Below, piece after piece: positions 9,090 to 18,071 of a DNA stretch of 64,000 nucleotides. How positions within the stretch are numbered: the stretch's first letter is position 1; each line of letters begins with the position of its first letter. This stretch comes from CBDBBY01 sp965203795 (GTDB taxonomy: Bacteria > Pseudomonadota > Alphaproteobacteria > Rhodobacterales > Rhodobacteraceae), in contig OZ241915.1 of assembly GCA_965203795.1 (NCBI GenBank), positions 3,472,001 to 3,536,000 of the forward strand, read 5' to 3'. The notes under the pieces were generated by a model. That model was not told where the DNA came from and ran no database searches. It saw only the letters and a list, made by a program, of their open reading frames with translations. The translations under genes and the position numbers were made by a program.

Positions 9090-11786
9090 ATGCGTCTAAA
9101 CAACCTCGCCAAGAAAGTCTTTGGTTCTCCGAACGACAGGAAGCTGAAGTCGGTGAGGCCGCTGGTCGCCCGCATCAACGAGCTGGAAGCGGGGTTCGAA
9201 GCGCTCTCCGACGATGGGATCAAGCTCAGGACGCAGGATCTCAGAACCCGCGCGGCGAACGGCGAGGATCTGGAGCAGCTGCTTCCGGAGGCGTTCGCCA
9301 ACACCCGGGAGGCCGGAAAAAGGGCTTTGGGCCTGCGCATCTTCGATGTCCAGCTCACGGGCGGAATCTTTCTTCATCGAGGCGATATCGCCGAAATGAA
9401 GACCGGCGAAGGCAAGACGCTGGTCGCGACCATGCCCGCCTATCTGAACGCCTTGACGGGAAAGGGCGTCCACATCGTCACGGTGAACGACTATCTCGCC
9501 CGCCGCGACGCGGACTGGATGGGAAAGATTTATTCCGCGCTCGGAATGACCGTCGGCGTTGTGGCGCCGCAACAGCCCGCTGAAGAGAAACGCCAGTCGT
9601 ACCAGTCCGACATCACGTATGCGACGAACAACGAGCTCGGTTTCGACTACCTCCGCGACAACATGGCGACCAGCCTAGCGGCTATGATGCAGCGCGGGCA
9701 CTATTTCGCCATCGTGGACGAGGTGGACTCGATCCTCATCGACGAGGCGCGGACGCCGCTCATCATTTCAGGGCCGTCCCAGGACCGCTCCGAGCTCTAC
9801 AGCGCGATCAACCAGATCATCCCGGAGGTTGCCGAAGAACACTACACGCTGGACGAAAAGGCCCGGAACGTCACGTACACCGAGGCGGGAAACGAGTTCA
9901 TGGAAGAGCGCCTTCGCGCGGCGGGAATCCTGCCGGAGGGGCAATCGCTCTACGACCCCGAGTCCACGACGGTCGTTCACCACATCACGCAGGCTTTGCG
10001 CGCCCACAAGAATTTCCGGAAGGACAAGGAGTACATCGTCAAAGGCGGAGCAGTCGTGCTCATCGACGAATTCACCGGCCGCATGATGCCGGGCCGCCGC
10101 CTCAGCGAGGGGCTGCATCAAGCGATCGAAGCCAAGGAGGGCGTCGCGGTACAGCCGGAGAACGTGACCCTAGCGTCGATAACTTTCCAGAACTATTTCA
10201 GGCTCTACGACAAGCTGGCGGGAATGACCGGCACCGCCGCGACGGAGGCGGAGGAGTTCCAGGAGATTTACGGCTTGGGCGTTGTCGAGGTTCCGACGAA
10301 CCAGCCGGTCGCGAGAAGCGACGAGGACGACCAAGTCTACCGGACGGGCGGCGAGAAGTACGACGCGATCCTCGGCGCGATCCGTGAAGCGAACGAGCGT
10401 CAGCAGCCGGTGCTCGTCGGAACCACTTCCATCGAGAAGTCCGAAGCCCTGTCCAAGATGCTGGACGAAAAGAAAATCCGCCACAACGTCCTCAATGCGA
10501 GACACCACGAGCAGGAAGCCAGGATCATTGCGGAGGCCGGATGCCCGGGCGCCGTGACGATCGCCACGAACATGGCGGGCCGCGGCACCGACATCCAGCT
10601 TGGCGGAAACGTCGAGATGCGGGTCATCGACGAGCTGGAGGCGAACCCCGACGAGGACGTGTCGTCCATTCGGGAGCGGATAGACCGGGAGATTTCCGGC
10701 GGCCGCGAAAAGGTGCTGGAAGCGGGCGGCCTTTACGTTCTCGCCACTGAGCGGCACGAGTCCCGCCGGATCGACAACCAGCTTCGCGGACGTTCGGGCC
10801 GGCAGGGCGATCCGGGAAAGTCGAGCTTTTTCCTTTCCCTCGAAGACGACTTGATGAGGATCTTCGGCTCGCAGCGCCTCGACAAGGTGCTGAACACGCT
10901 CGGAATGGAGGACGGGGAAGCCATCGTCCATCCTTGGGTGAACAAGTCCCTGGAAAAGGCCCAAGGCAAGGTCGAGGCGCGGAACTTCGACATCAGGAAG
11001 CAGCTCCTGAAGTACGACGACGTGATGAACGACCAGCGCAAGGCGGTCTTCCGGCAGCGTCGCGAAATCATGGAGACCGACGACGTGTCGGAGATCGTCA
11101 AGGACATGCGGCGCGAGCTGATCGACGATCTGGTGTTCCAGTGCATGCCGCCGAAGAGCTATTCCGAGCAATGGGAGATGGAGACGCTGGCCGGAATGGT
11201 TCGCGAACAGCTCGGAGTCGAAGCGCCTGTCGAATCATGGGGAGAAGAGGAAGGCGTCGACGACCAAGCCGTGACGGCGCGCCTTTACCAGGCGTCCGAT
11301 GCGCTGATGGCCAAGAAGACGGTGGACTTCGGTGCCGAAACCATGCGCACGCTGGAGAAGCAGGTCCTTCTGCACACCATCGACAACAAGTGGCGCGAGC
11401 ATCTGGTGACGCTCGAGCATTTGCGGTCGGTCATCGGGTTCCGCGGCTACGCGCAGCGGGATCCGCTGAACGAATTCAAGAGCGAAGCGTTCGGGCTGTT
11501 CGAATCACTGATGAACTCGCTCCGAACGGAGGTATCCAGCCACTTGAGCAAGCTCCGGCCCATAACGCAGGAGGAGCGGGATGCGCTGGCGCGCCAGGAA
11601 TCCGCGCGCACAGCCGCCGCCGAACGAGCGGCGCAGCTTCGGCGAAGCAAGCTCAACGGCGGCGGTCAGCAACCGAAGCTGGCATTCGACGAAAGCGACA
11701 GGTCCACATGGGGCAACCCGGGGCGAAACAGCCCGTGTCCGTGCGGATCACGAAAGAAGTTCAAACATTGCCACGGCCGTCCATGA
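9090..11786 (+). CDS. secA: Protein translocase ATPase SecA
   Basis: The motor of the Sec export pathway, driving preproteins through SecYEG at the inner membrane. The 898-residue product starts MRLNNLAKKVFGSPNDRKLK, the usual SecA N-terminus, which is why I chose 9090. Walker A is MKTGEGKT at about residues 103-110. The DEAD-like VDEVDSILIDEARTPL, the TNMAGRGTDI motif and the QLRGRSGRQGD motif follow. The C-terminus has the zinc-binding SEC-C motif (CPCGSRKKFKHCH) that contacts SecB. Length and all motor motifs are normal. Confidence 0.97.
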   Translation: MRLNNLAKKVFGSPNDRKLKSVRPLVARINELEAGFEALSDDGIKLRTQDLRTRAANGEDLEQLLPEAFANTREAGKRALGLRIFDVQLTGGIFLHRGDIAEMKTGEGKTLVATMPAYLNALTGKGVHIVTVNDYLARRDADWMGKIYSALGMTVGVVAPQQPAEEKRQSYQSDITYATNNELGFDYLRDNMATSLAAMMQRGHYFAIVDEVDSILIDEARTPLIISGPSQDRSELYSAINQIIPEVAEEHYTLDEKARNVTYTEAGNEFMEERLRAAGILPEGQSLYDPESTTVVHHITQALRAHKNFRKDKEYIVKGGAVVLIDEFTGRMMPGRRLSEGLHQAIEAKEGVAVQPENVTLASITFQNYFRLYDKLAGMTGTAATEAEEFQEIYGLGVVEVPTNQPVARSDEDDQVYRTGGEKYDAILGAIREANERQQPVLVGTTSIEKSEALSKMLDEKKIRHNVLNARHHEQEARIIAEAGCPGAVTIATNMAGRGTDIQLGGNVEMRVIDELEANPDEDVSSIRERIDREISGGREKVLEAGGLYVLATERHESRRIDNQLRGRSGRQGDPGKSSFFLSLEDDLMRIFGSQRLDKVLNTLGMEDGEAIVHPWVNKSLEKAQGKVEARNFDIRKQLLKYDDVMNDQRKAVFRQRREIMETDDVSEIVKDMRRELIDDLVFQCMPPKSYSEQWEMETLAGMVREQLGVEAPVESWGEEEGVDDQAVTARLYQASDALMAKKTVDFGAETMRTLEKQVLLHTIDNKWREHLVTLEHLRSVIGFRGYAQRDPLNEFKSEAFGLFESLMNSLRTEVSSHLSKLRPITQEERDALARQESARTAAAERAAQLRRSKLNGGGQQPKLAFDESDRSTWGNPGRNSPCPCGSRKKFKHCHGRP

Positions 11787-11892
11787 CTGACGCGAGCCAT
11801 CCATTCGGTTTGCTCAGCATATTCCGTGCGTGCCGTGACGCAGTCGGGCAACCCGCGCGCGCCATTGCGACCAAAATCCCTGAGGGGCTTCA

Positions 11893-12807
11893 ATGATACC
11901 TCCATTCAATGCTTTTCTCCGACCCGTACTGGAAATTGCCAGTACTGGCGAAATTAGCCTCAAGCAGGCAATCGAAGATATCTCTGTCAAGTTTGATCTA
12001 ACTGAAGACGAACTTAGAGAAAAAGTTCCTAGCGGAGTACAAACCAAACTGTATAACCGGGTCAGCTGGGCGAAGGTATATCTTGCTAAAGCGTGCCTTA
12101 TTCAATCAACCAAGCACGCTCACTTCAAGATTACCGAAAGAGGAATAACAGTGCTCAAAGACCCGAATGCACTTGGAAACTTGGCGTATTTGGACAGATT
12201 TCCCGAGTTCATGGAATTCAAGAGGAAAAAGAATAGCAAGAAAACTTCAAGTGATAGCGAACGCAACATTACGGAAGCGCCTAGTGACGTCACGCCGGAA
12301 GAGGCTCTAAGCGAGATACATGGGCAAATTATTGACGCGCTCGCTGCAGACCTTTTGGAAAGGGTTCAGGCGGCGCCTCCGGCCTTCTTTGAACAGTTGA
12401 TTGTCGATTTGCTGCGCAAGATGGAATATGGGGGTTTCGAGGACTCCGGCAGAGTGCTTGGAGGAAGCGGCGATGGCGGCGTTGACGGCGTCGTTGATCA
12501 AGACAAGCTCGGCATTGACCAAATATTTGTTCAAGCCAAGAGGTACAACCCTGGAAGCGCGGTTGGGCCAAGCGCAATTCAGAGTTTCTTCGGCGCACTT
12601 AACATGAAGAAAGCACAGAAGGGGATTTTCTTCACGACTTCCTCATTTAGCAAAGGTGCAATCGACGCTGCGAAGCATCTTGGAGCGCGCATTGTGCTGA
12701 TAGATGGTGCAAAACTCTCGAGACTAATGGTTGATTACGAAATTGGTTGCCGACGGGAGGACACGCTGATTTTAAGGAAGTTGGATGAGGGATATTTTGC
12801 CGAGTAA
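11893..12807 (+). CDS. mrr: Mrr-type restriction endonuclease (type IV system)
   Basis: A 304-residue protein with an N-terminal winged-helix Mrr_N domain (residues about 10-90) and a C-terminal PD-(D/E)xK nuclease domain. The catalytic residues are visible in GSGDGGVDGVV, followed by QAKRY (the QxK of the motif). Mrr enzymes cut methylated foreign DNA and need no partner methylase. The gene is clearly AT-richer than its neighbours, which points to horizontal acquisition between secA and the prpF-like gene. A TGAGGGG ribosome-binding site precedes the ATG. Confidence 0.9.
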   Translation: MIPPFNAFLRPVLEIASTGEISLKQAIEDISVKFDLTEDELREKVPSGVQTKLYNRVSWAKVYLAKACLIQSTKHAHFKITERGITVLKDPNALGNLAYLDRFPEFMEFKRKKNSKKTSSDSERNITEAPSDVTPEEALSEIHGQIIDALAADLLERVQAAPPAFFEQLIVDLLRKMEYGGFEDSGRVLGGSGDGGVDGVVDQDKLGIDQIFVQAKRYNPGSAVGPSAIQSFFGALNMKKAQKGIFFTTSSFSKGAIDAAKHLGARIVLIDGAKLSRLMVDYEIGCRREDTLILRKLDEGYFAE

Positions 12808-13022
12808 AAGGTTGACGTGGATCGAAAGCTTCATCAGCATTGCCGAATGGTGCGCTTGTGGATTTGCCGAGATCGCGTCATAACCTTTTTTGTCAACCAA
12901 GAGGCTGCTTCTGACTCGCTTGCCAAAGTTAAAGATCGAATCGAGCGTGGAAGCGCTGCTGTGAAAATGGGATGGAACCCCGTGCAATCTTGCGATAGTG
13001 CGGGCCAAGCTCGGCATGTGAA

Positions 13023-14207
13023 ATGCCTGCCGACTCAAAATCAAGGAATCGACAACTGACAAATCAAGCCCGGATCAAGGCCGCATTCTACCGGGGCGGC
13101 ACATCCAACGCGGTCATGTTCGCCGGATCGGCGCTGCCGCGAGATCAGGCGGCCCGCGATCGCATAATCCTTTCGGTGCTCGGCAGCCCCGATCCGTACG
13201 GACGGCAGCTGAACGGCCTTGGCGGCGGGGTCTCCTCGCTCTCGAAAGCCGTCATTGTCCAGCGTTCCAAATGCGAAGGCACCGATCTGGATTGTACGTT
13301 CGCCCAAGTGTCCATCGACAAGCCGATCGTCGACTACGGGTCCATCTGCGTGAACATGTGCGCGGCGGTCGGCCCGTTCGCAGTTGACGAACGAATCCTG
13401 AGCGTCCCTGACGGGAACGTCGAGGTAAGCGTCCGCGATACGAACACCGGCAAATCCTTCCTTTCCACATTCGACGTGAGCGACGGGCGGGCTGTCGAGG
13501 AAGGGAAATTGGAGATACCGGGAGTCGCCGGCACTGGCGCGCCGGTCAGCTTGCACTTCCTGTATCCGTTCGGGTCGCTCACCGATCATCTCCTTCCGTC
13601 CGGGAAGACCCGCGATGCCCTTGAGGTCGGCGAAGCGGAGCCGATCACGGCTTCGCTGGTGGACGCTACAAATCCGGTGGCGTTCGTTCGGGACGAGGAT
13701 ATCGGTCTGGATTGCACCGAAGTGCCGAGCAAGCTCGACGAAGATACCGAGGTCCTGGACCTCCTAGAGCGCATTCGCCAAGCCGCGTCCAAGGCCATGG
13801 GAATTTCCAAATCCTCGGAAAACGCCCCGCCCTGCGCGCCGACCGTCGCAGTGATCGCTCCTCCGAAGCCGTTCACCGCTCTGGACGGGCGCCGCTATGC
13901 GGCAGACAAACACGACCTCGCGATCCGGATGGTGTCGATGGGCAGATTCCATCGAGCGGTTGAAATGTCCGCGGCCATCTGCGCTGCGGCCGCCAGCGGC
14001 GTTCCCGGAACGATCGTAAACGAGATCTTCGAGTACGATGAGTTGATTTCCATCGGCTGCCCCTCGGGCGTCGTTCCCGTCCAAGCAGTCGTTCGGGCAC
14101 CGGGGAAGGTTTACCGCGCGGCTACCGCAACCGTCCTCCGGACTCAACGCCGCATCATGGAAGGAAAGGTCCTAGTCCCCGCGGCGCTGCTTCCGAAAAA
14201 ATCGTGA
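13023..14207 (+). CDS. PrpF-family isomerase (2-methylaconitate or oxalomesaconate type)
   Basis: The 394-residue product opens with the family's AAFYRGGTSNAVMF and contains GLGGGVSSLSKAVIV and DYGSICVNMCAAVGPFAVDE, a PrpF hallmark around the catalytic Cys. PrpF proteins isomerise the double bond of 2-methyl-cis-aconitate; relatives act as 4-oxalomesaconate tautomerases in gallate degradation. No acnD, prpB or prpC lies nearby, so the substrate cannot be assigned. The gene stands alone, back at normal high GC after the AT-rich mrr gene. Confidence 0.85.
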   Translation: MPADSKSRNRQLTNQARIKAAFYRGGTSNAVMFAGSALPRDQAARDRIILSVLGSPDPYGRQLNGLGGGVSSLSKAVIVQRSKCEGTDLDCTFAQVSIDKPIVDYGSICVNMCAAVGPFAVDERILSVPDGNVEVSVRDTNTGKSFLSTFDVSDGRAVEEGKLEIPGVAGTGAPVSLHFLYPFGSLTDHLLPSGKTRDALEVGEAEPITASLVDATNPVAFVRDEDIGLDCTEVPSKLDEDTEVLDLLERIRQAASKAMGISKSSENAPPCAPTVAVIAPPKPFTALDGRRYAADKHDLAIRMVSMGRFHRAVEMSAAICAAAASGVPGTIVNEIFEYDELISIGCPSGVVPVQAVVRAPGKVYRAATATVLRTQRRIMEGKVLVPAALLPKKS

Positions 14208-15434
14208 CGAAGCTCCGTAAGGGACATCGGAAACTTGCGCGATTGCAATCGCACGGAATCGAACTCCAAGCTCACTGAGCTGCTTGGCACTGGCTCCGTG
14301 TGAACCGGCACCGGTCAGCTTGATGATGCAGCTGACCGGTGCCTCGCACATTCTGTCGAAGCCAACCGTTGGAGGAGCGTACGACTCGAACGCTCGTTAG
14401 CGATCCCGCTTCTGGAAACGCTTCGCCTTCTTGTAGTCCCCAACCGTTCGGAACCACGCCTTGGCAATGTTAAGGAAGTTAACATTGGCTCGTCGTATTG
14501 TTAAGAAAACGCGATTTCCTTAACAGTGCCGGGTTGCAGGGCTCGGGTATCGACCGATTGAGCGGAAAGACGCTTCAATTGCCCTCGCTTGACGCGTGCG
14601 CTGTGTCAATAAGCTTCCTTTCTTGACCCTGTACCTCTCCGGGCGCTTGATGGCCCACTGATGCCATCGTCAGCCGAACCGGGGTTCGGAGGCACCCGCC
14701 AACCCTCGCCGAGGGCTGGAGTGCGCAGCGCGGAGGGACAAGGCCGGGGGGCGGCTTTTCCGATTTTCCGGATTTGCGTGGCGGAGCAGCTTCCGGGCCG
14801 ACTCAGCCTTTCGAGTGCTGCCGGAAGCACCGCGCGCTCCACGAGCATCCGCTCAAGCTCTCCAATCCACGGCCCCAGCTTCCGTTTTGGCTGGCGCTTG
14901 CCCGCGCTCCCGAACTCTTCCGGACCGCCTTTCGCACTGTGTTCCGGGCGACCCCCGCTTCCGCGCGATCGCCTTGTTCGGAACCTTGCCCCGGAAATGG
15001 TCGATCCGGATCCTCACGACCGTCTCCAATGCCAGCATCCCCTTCCCGCCTCGCGCTGCCCAGTGCTCAATGCGGGTTCAAAATCGGCAGCACGCCGACA
15101 GGCCGAACCGGAACCGGAAAGGCCCGCCGGGGCAGGAAGGAAATCAAACTGCATGCCAATCAACAAATAGCCGCTGAAACCATAGAACGCATCGCAATTA
15201 TGCAATGCCGGGCCTCTGTCATTAATGCGTCTGCGTCACACCCTCCGTCCGAGCATGAATAGGAAACGCAAATCAAACGCATCACTGAACCAAATATGCC
15301 AATTTCGCCGCAGTCCATTCACATTGAACCTGCTCGACCAATCGTCAGAAAAACCCACACTTGCCAACCCCCTCCCGTTTACGATAGTTCTCGCTCGGCC
15401 GTGATGTTCTTCACATTCACCTACAGGTCCATCC
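14208..15434. other. 1.2-kb region without a recognisable gene
   Basis: Open frames here read like GC-rich noise and match nothing I recognise. It contains the first copy of the paired palindromic element (14466-14528). Composition falls sharply after about 15180, where the AT-rich Fic segment begins. It is the left half of an accessory island bounded by prpF-like and sulfatase genes. Confidence 0.5.
14466..14528. repeat. Double-palindrome element, copy 1
   Basis: 63 bases containing two successive inverted repeats: AATGTTAA...TTAACATT, then GTTAAGAAA...TTTCCTTAAC. A second copy of the same length lies at 17029-17091, with about three quarters of positions shared and no gaps. About ten bases further on, a 70-base stretch (14538-14607, starting GGGCTCGGGTATCGACCG) is also shared with 17250-17324. 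The copies bracket the Fic gene. Confidence 0.75.
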
Positions 15435-16526
15435 ATGTCTTACACCTCAGGCGTATATCATAGAATTCCTACAACCGAGGAGCTTACGACCAATCGTTCC
15501 CTTGGCGCCGCAGTTTCGGCGTCCCGAAGCCTAGCGGAGGTTAAGGGCCGTGCTGGCATTATTCCCAACCAAGATATCCTAATTGATACCGTTGCTCTGC
15601 AAGAAGCAAAAGCTAGTTCGGAAATTGAACAGATCGTAACTACTCAAGATGAATTATTCAAAGCGGAGTTGTTTCCGAGTGCCGACAAATCAGGTTCTGC
15701 AAAAGAAGTTGAGCGCTATCGGAGTGTCTTAAAAATGGGTTTTGCACGTTTGCGAGAACGAAATTTTACTATTTCTCATGACGTGCTGATTGCCCTAAAC
15801 GGGCATCTCTTGAATTACAACGCGGCATTCCGCGACGGAACTCGTACCACAATTAGGAACGTCGCAACCGGTGAAGTTGCCCACACGCCGCCGCAGACTC
15901 GCAATGAAGTTATTACGCTAATGGACGAATTGGAGGTCTACATTAACAATGACACTCATGAACATCCAAACCCCTTAATCAAAATGGCTGTAATTCATCA
16001 TCGATTTGAAAACATTCACCCGTTTCCAGACGGAAATGGTAGGATTGGTCGAATCCTTAATGTCTTGTACTTGACAAAAACGGGGCTCTTGGATCTCCCA
16101 ATTCTTTATTTAAGTCGCGAGATCAACCAAACGCGATCAAAGTATTATAATTTGCTTCGGAAAGTAGAGAGCACTGGCGAGTGGGAGGATTGGATTATAT
16201 ATATGCTGGGCGTCGTCGAAAAGTCGTCAATTCGAACGATCAAAATGATCGATGGGATTCAGGAGTTGATGTTTGAATTTAAACATCGAATTCGTAACGA
16301 CCATCGCAGGATTTACTCGCAGGATTTATTAAGCAGCTTGTTTAAGCATCCGTATACGAAAATCGAGTTTGTTCAGAGGGACTTGAAAATCAACCGACAA
16401 ACCGCGTCAAAATATTTGGATATCCTCGCAAAAGCGGGATTGCTTGTTCAGCATCGGTATGGCATAAGGAAATATTATGTAAATGAGAGGTTGATTGAGT
16501 TATTTATTAGTATGGAAAATTTGTGA
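15435..16526 (+). CDS. Fic-domain protein (AMPylator-type) with C-terminal winged helix
   Basis: A 363-residue class-II Fic protein. The catalytic motif HPFPDGNGRIGR is at residues 195-206. The N-terminal self-inhibitory helix is at about residues 60-67 (ASSEIEQI), a variant of the (S/T)xxxE(G/N) motif with Gln in place of Gly/Asn. The C-terminal 90 residues contain a likely winged helix (REDLKINRQTASKYL-like region). Fic enzymes attach AMP to target hydroxyls; the target is unknown. The gene is strongly AT-rich compared with the window, a clear sign of transfer. Confidence 0.93.
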   Translation: MSYTSGVYHRIPTTEELTTNRSLGAAVSASRSLAEVKGRAGIIPNQDILIDTVALQEAKASSEIEQIVTTQDELFKAELFPSADKSGSAKEVERYRSVLKMGFARLRERNFTISHDVLIALNGHLLNYNAAFRDGTRTTIRNVATGEVAHTPPQTRNEVITLMDELEVYINNDTHEHPNPLIKMAVIHHRFENIHPFPDGNGRIGRILNVLYLTKTGLLDLPILYLSREINQTRSKYYNLLRKVESTGEWEDWIIYMLGVVEKSSIRTIKMIDGIQELMFEFKHRIRNDHRRIYSQDLLSSLFKHPYTKIEFVQRDLKINRQTASKYLDILAKAGLLVQHRYGIRKYYVNERLIELFISMENL

Positions 16527-17521
16527 ACGCTTATCCCGTCGAGTTCGCTCCTACCGCACTCTGTAGTCAACGCCGTAATTGGGGTCATGTATTTTTGGCG
16601 CTGACTGAGTCCAGATATTGCTAGCGCTCCACCCTTTGCCCTGCGGGGCACGGGTCATCCAATCTGTTTTTATCGACTGGAACAGCGAGCAACCGTATTT
16701 TTGCACGCGAGGATTCAGGCCGCAATTGACCTGATCCGCGTCCTTGGCGTTGCGGGCCGGGCTGCCAAAGGCGGGACGCTCTGGCCCGCTGGCGCGGGCG
16801 AGGAACAGCGGCCTCACCGCGGAGGCCGCCGCGAGGGCGGTGGGCGTGTCTCAGCGGCCGATGTTCTGCATGCAGCAGCGACAGGCCGAAGGCCGCCTCA
16901 ACCTCTCCCGGCCGAAGAGCGTGGACTTCGGTCCCCCCGGCCACTTCGGCGACCGTCCGCGCGCACCGCAACGGGCGCGGCGCTGTCTGAGTTCAGACAC
17001 TTTCGGCAAGTCCATTCCGACATCTTGGAATGTTAAGGCCGTTAACATTGGAAGGCTGCATTGTTAAGGAAATGCGAGTTTTTTAACAGTGTTAAGCGTG
17101 CAATGTACATGTTTTCTAGTTTCGTTGACATTCTCATGGCACTTACGGGTATTTCGTTCCTAGGGGTTCTAAGGTGTTGCAGTGAAACACCGAATACGGC
17201 TACTGACTACCACTTCTAGCGGTTCGTTGAACCGGCCGTAGCGCATTGAGGGGTTTGGGCATCGACCGCCGGAGCAGGAAGATGCTTCAGAAATTGCTTT
17301 CGCTTGGCGCGCGCACTGTCGAGACGCGGAATCGCACGCTGCCGTGTCTGGCAGGCCCTGCATCCGTTCCGGTGCCGGTCTTCGGCACGCACAGCACAGC
17401 AAACGAAAGGCGTGTGGGCCGCCCTGGTGGGATAGCGCGCCGATTTGGCGGGTGGTTTGCAAGTGGATTATGCTGCGGTATTGAAAGTGGATAATGAAGC
17501 GAAGGAGGGCGCGGCTTTCCT
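16527..17521. other. Non-coding or decayed region between Fic gene and the IS element
   Basis: No intact gene is recognised. A minus-strand frame at 16551-16817 (88 codons) begins in AT-rich sequence and reads plausibly at its C-terminal end but matches nothing I know. A plus-strand frame at 16744-17067 contains ARNSGLTAEAAARAVGVS, which resembles transposase helix-turn-helix segments and may be a decayed transposase. The second copy of the double-palindrome element is at 17029-17091. The stretch 17462-17521 resembles the 3' flank of the intact sulfatase gene (19538-19612). Confidence 0.4.
17029..17091. repeat. Double-palindrome element, copy 2
   Basis: Same 63-base layout as copy 1, with inverted repeats AATGTTAA...TTAACATT and GTTAAGGAAA...TTTTTTAAC. 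Relative to copy 1, about 150 extra bases separate this element from the second shared block (17250-17324). The conserved symmetry with changed bases between the arms suggests selection on the palindromes rather than simple recent duplication. Confidence 0.75.
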
Positions 17522-17532
17522 GAACAGCAGTG

Positions 17533-17616
17533 TCAGGTCATGACCGCTTGGACCCTGTTGGGACCGATGTCTTCCAGACATTGCCAGAGCATCCCTTCAA
17601 GAGCGATTTCGTGACT
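17533..17616 (-). pseudogene. Sulfatase 3'-end remnant (first copy)
   Basis: Read on the minus strand, these 28 codons end LEDIGPNRVQAVMT before a stop, closely matching the C-terminus of the intact sulfatase at 19619-21142 (PDDIGPNRVQVGMA). Upstream the similarity stops abruptly at the IS left end. The same fragment recurs at 17892-17975 through the tandem duplication. The 3' flank is also shared with the intact gene, so this is a leftover of a duplicated sulfatase gene, not chance. Confidence 0.75.
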
Positions 17617-17712
17617 CTGACAGTTTGGCTCAACATTTACGCCACTCCGGTATGTTAGCGCCTCGTCTGATCGGATGGCGGGGCCAGTTCAGCACGCGTC
17701 TGAACCCAGATA

Positions 17713-17880
17713 ATGATTGCCGAACACCGCGTCGGAAGCCGCGCCATGTTCCTTCGCGTCAAGACCGCCCCCGAAAGCGGCTACAAGACCGTCCAACTCG
17801 TCGAATCCGTGCGCACCGGCAAGGCATTCAGCCAGCGCATCGTCCGTCGTATCGGCGTCGCCCGGAGCGACGCCGAGCTG
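17713..17880 (+). pseudogene. Truncated transposase copy (N-terminal 56 codons)
   Basis: Starts exactly like the full transposase (MIAEHRVGSRAMFLRVKTAP versus MIAEHRIGSRAMFLRVKTAP) and stops matching after codon 56, where the second duplication unit begins. The remaining frame runs into sulfatase-remnant antisense sequence and ends at 17973. It cannot encode a working transposase. Confidence 0.85.
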
Positions 17881-18071
17881 GAACAGCAGTGTCAGGTCAT
17901 GACCGCTTGGACCCTGTTGGAACCGATGTCTTCCAGACATTGCCAGAGCATCCCTTCAAGAGCGATTTCGTGACTCCAACAGTTTGGCTCAACATTTACG
18001 CCACTCCGGTATGTAAGCGCCTCGTCTGATCGGATGGCGGGGCCAGTTCAGCACGCGTCTGAACCCAGATA

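Noticed and set aside
14661..15262. Possible genes in the gap before the Fic gene
   Set aside because: Three overlapping frames compete, all Pro/Arg/Ser-rich, with no start context or similarity I can name.
16744..17067. Transposase or integrase gene
   Set aside because: Only a short helix-turn-helix-like stretch (TAEAAARAVGVS) looks familiar; no catalytic core follows.
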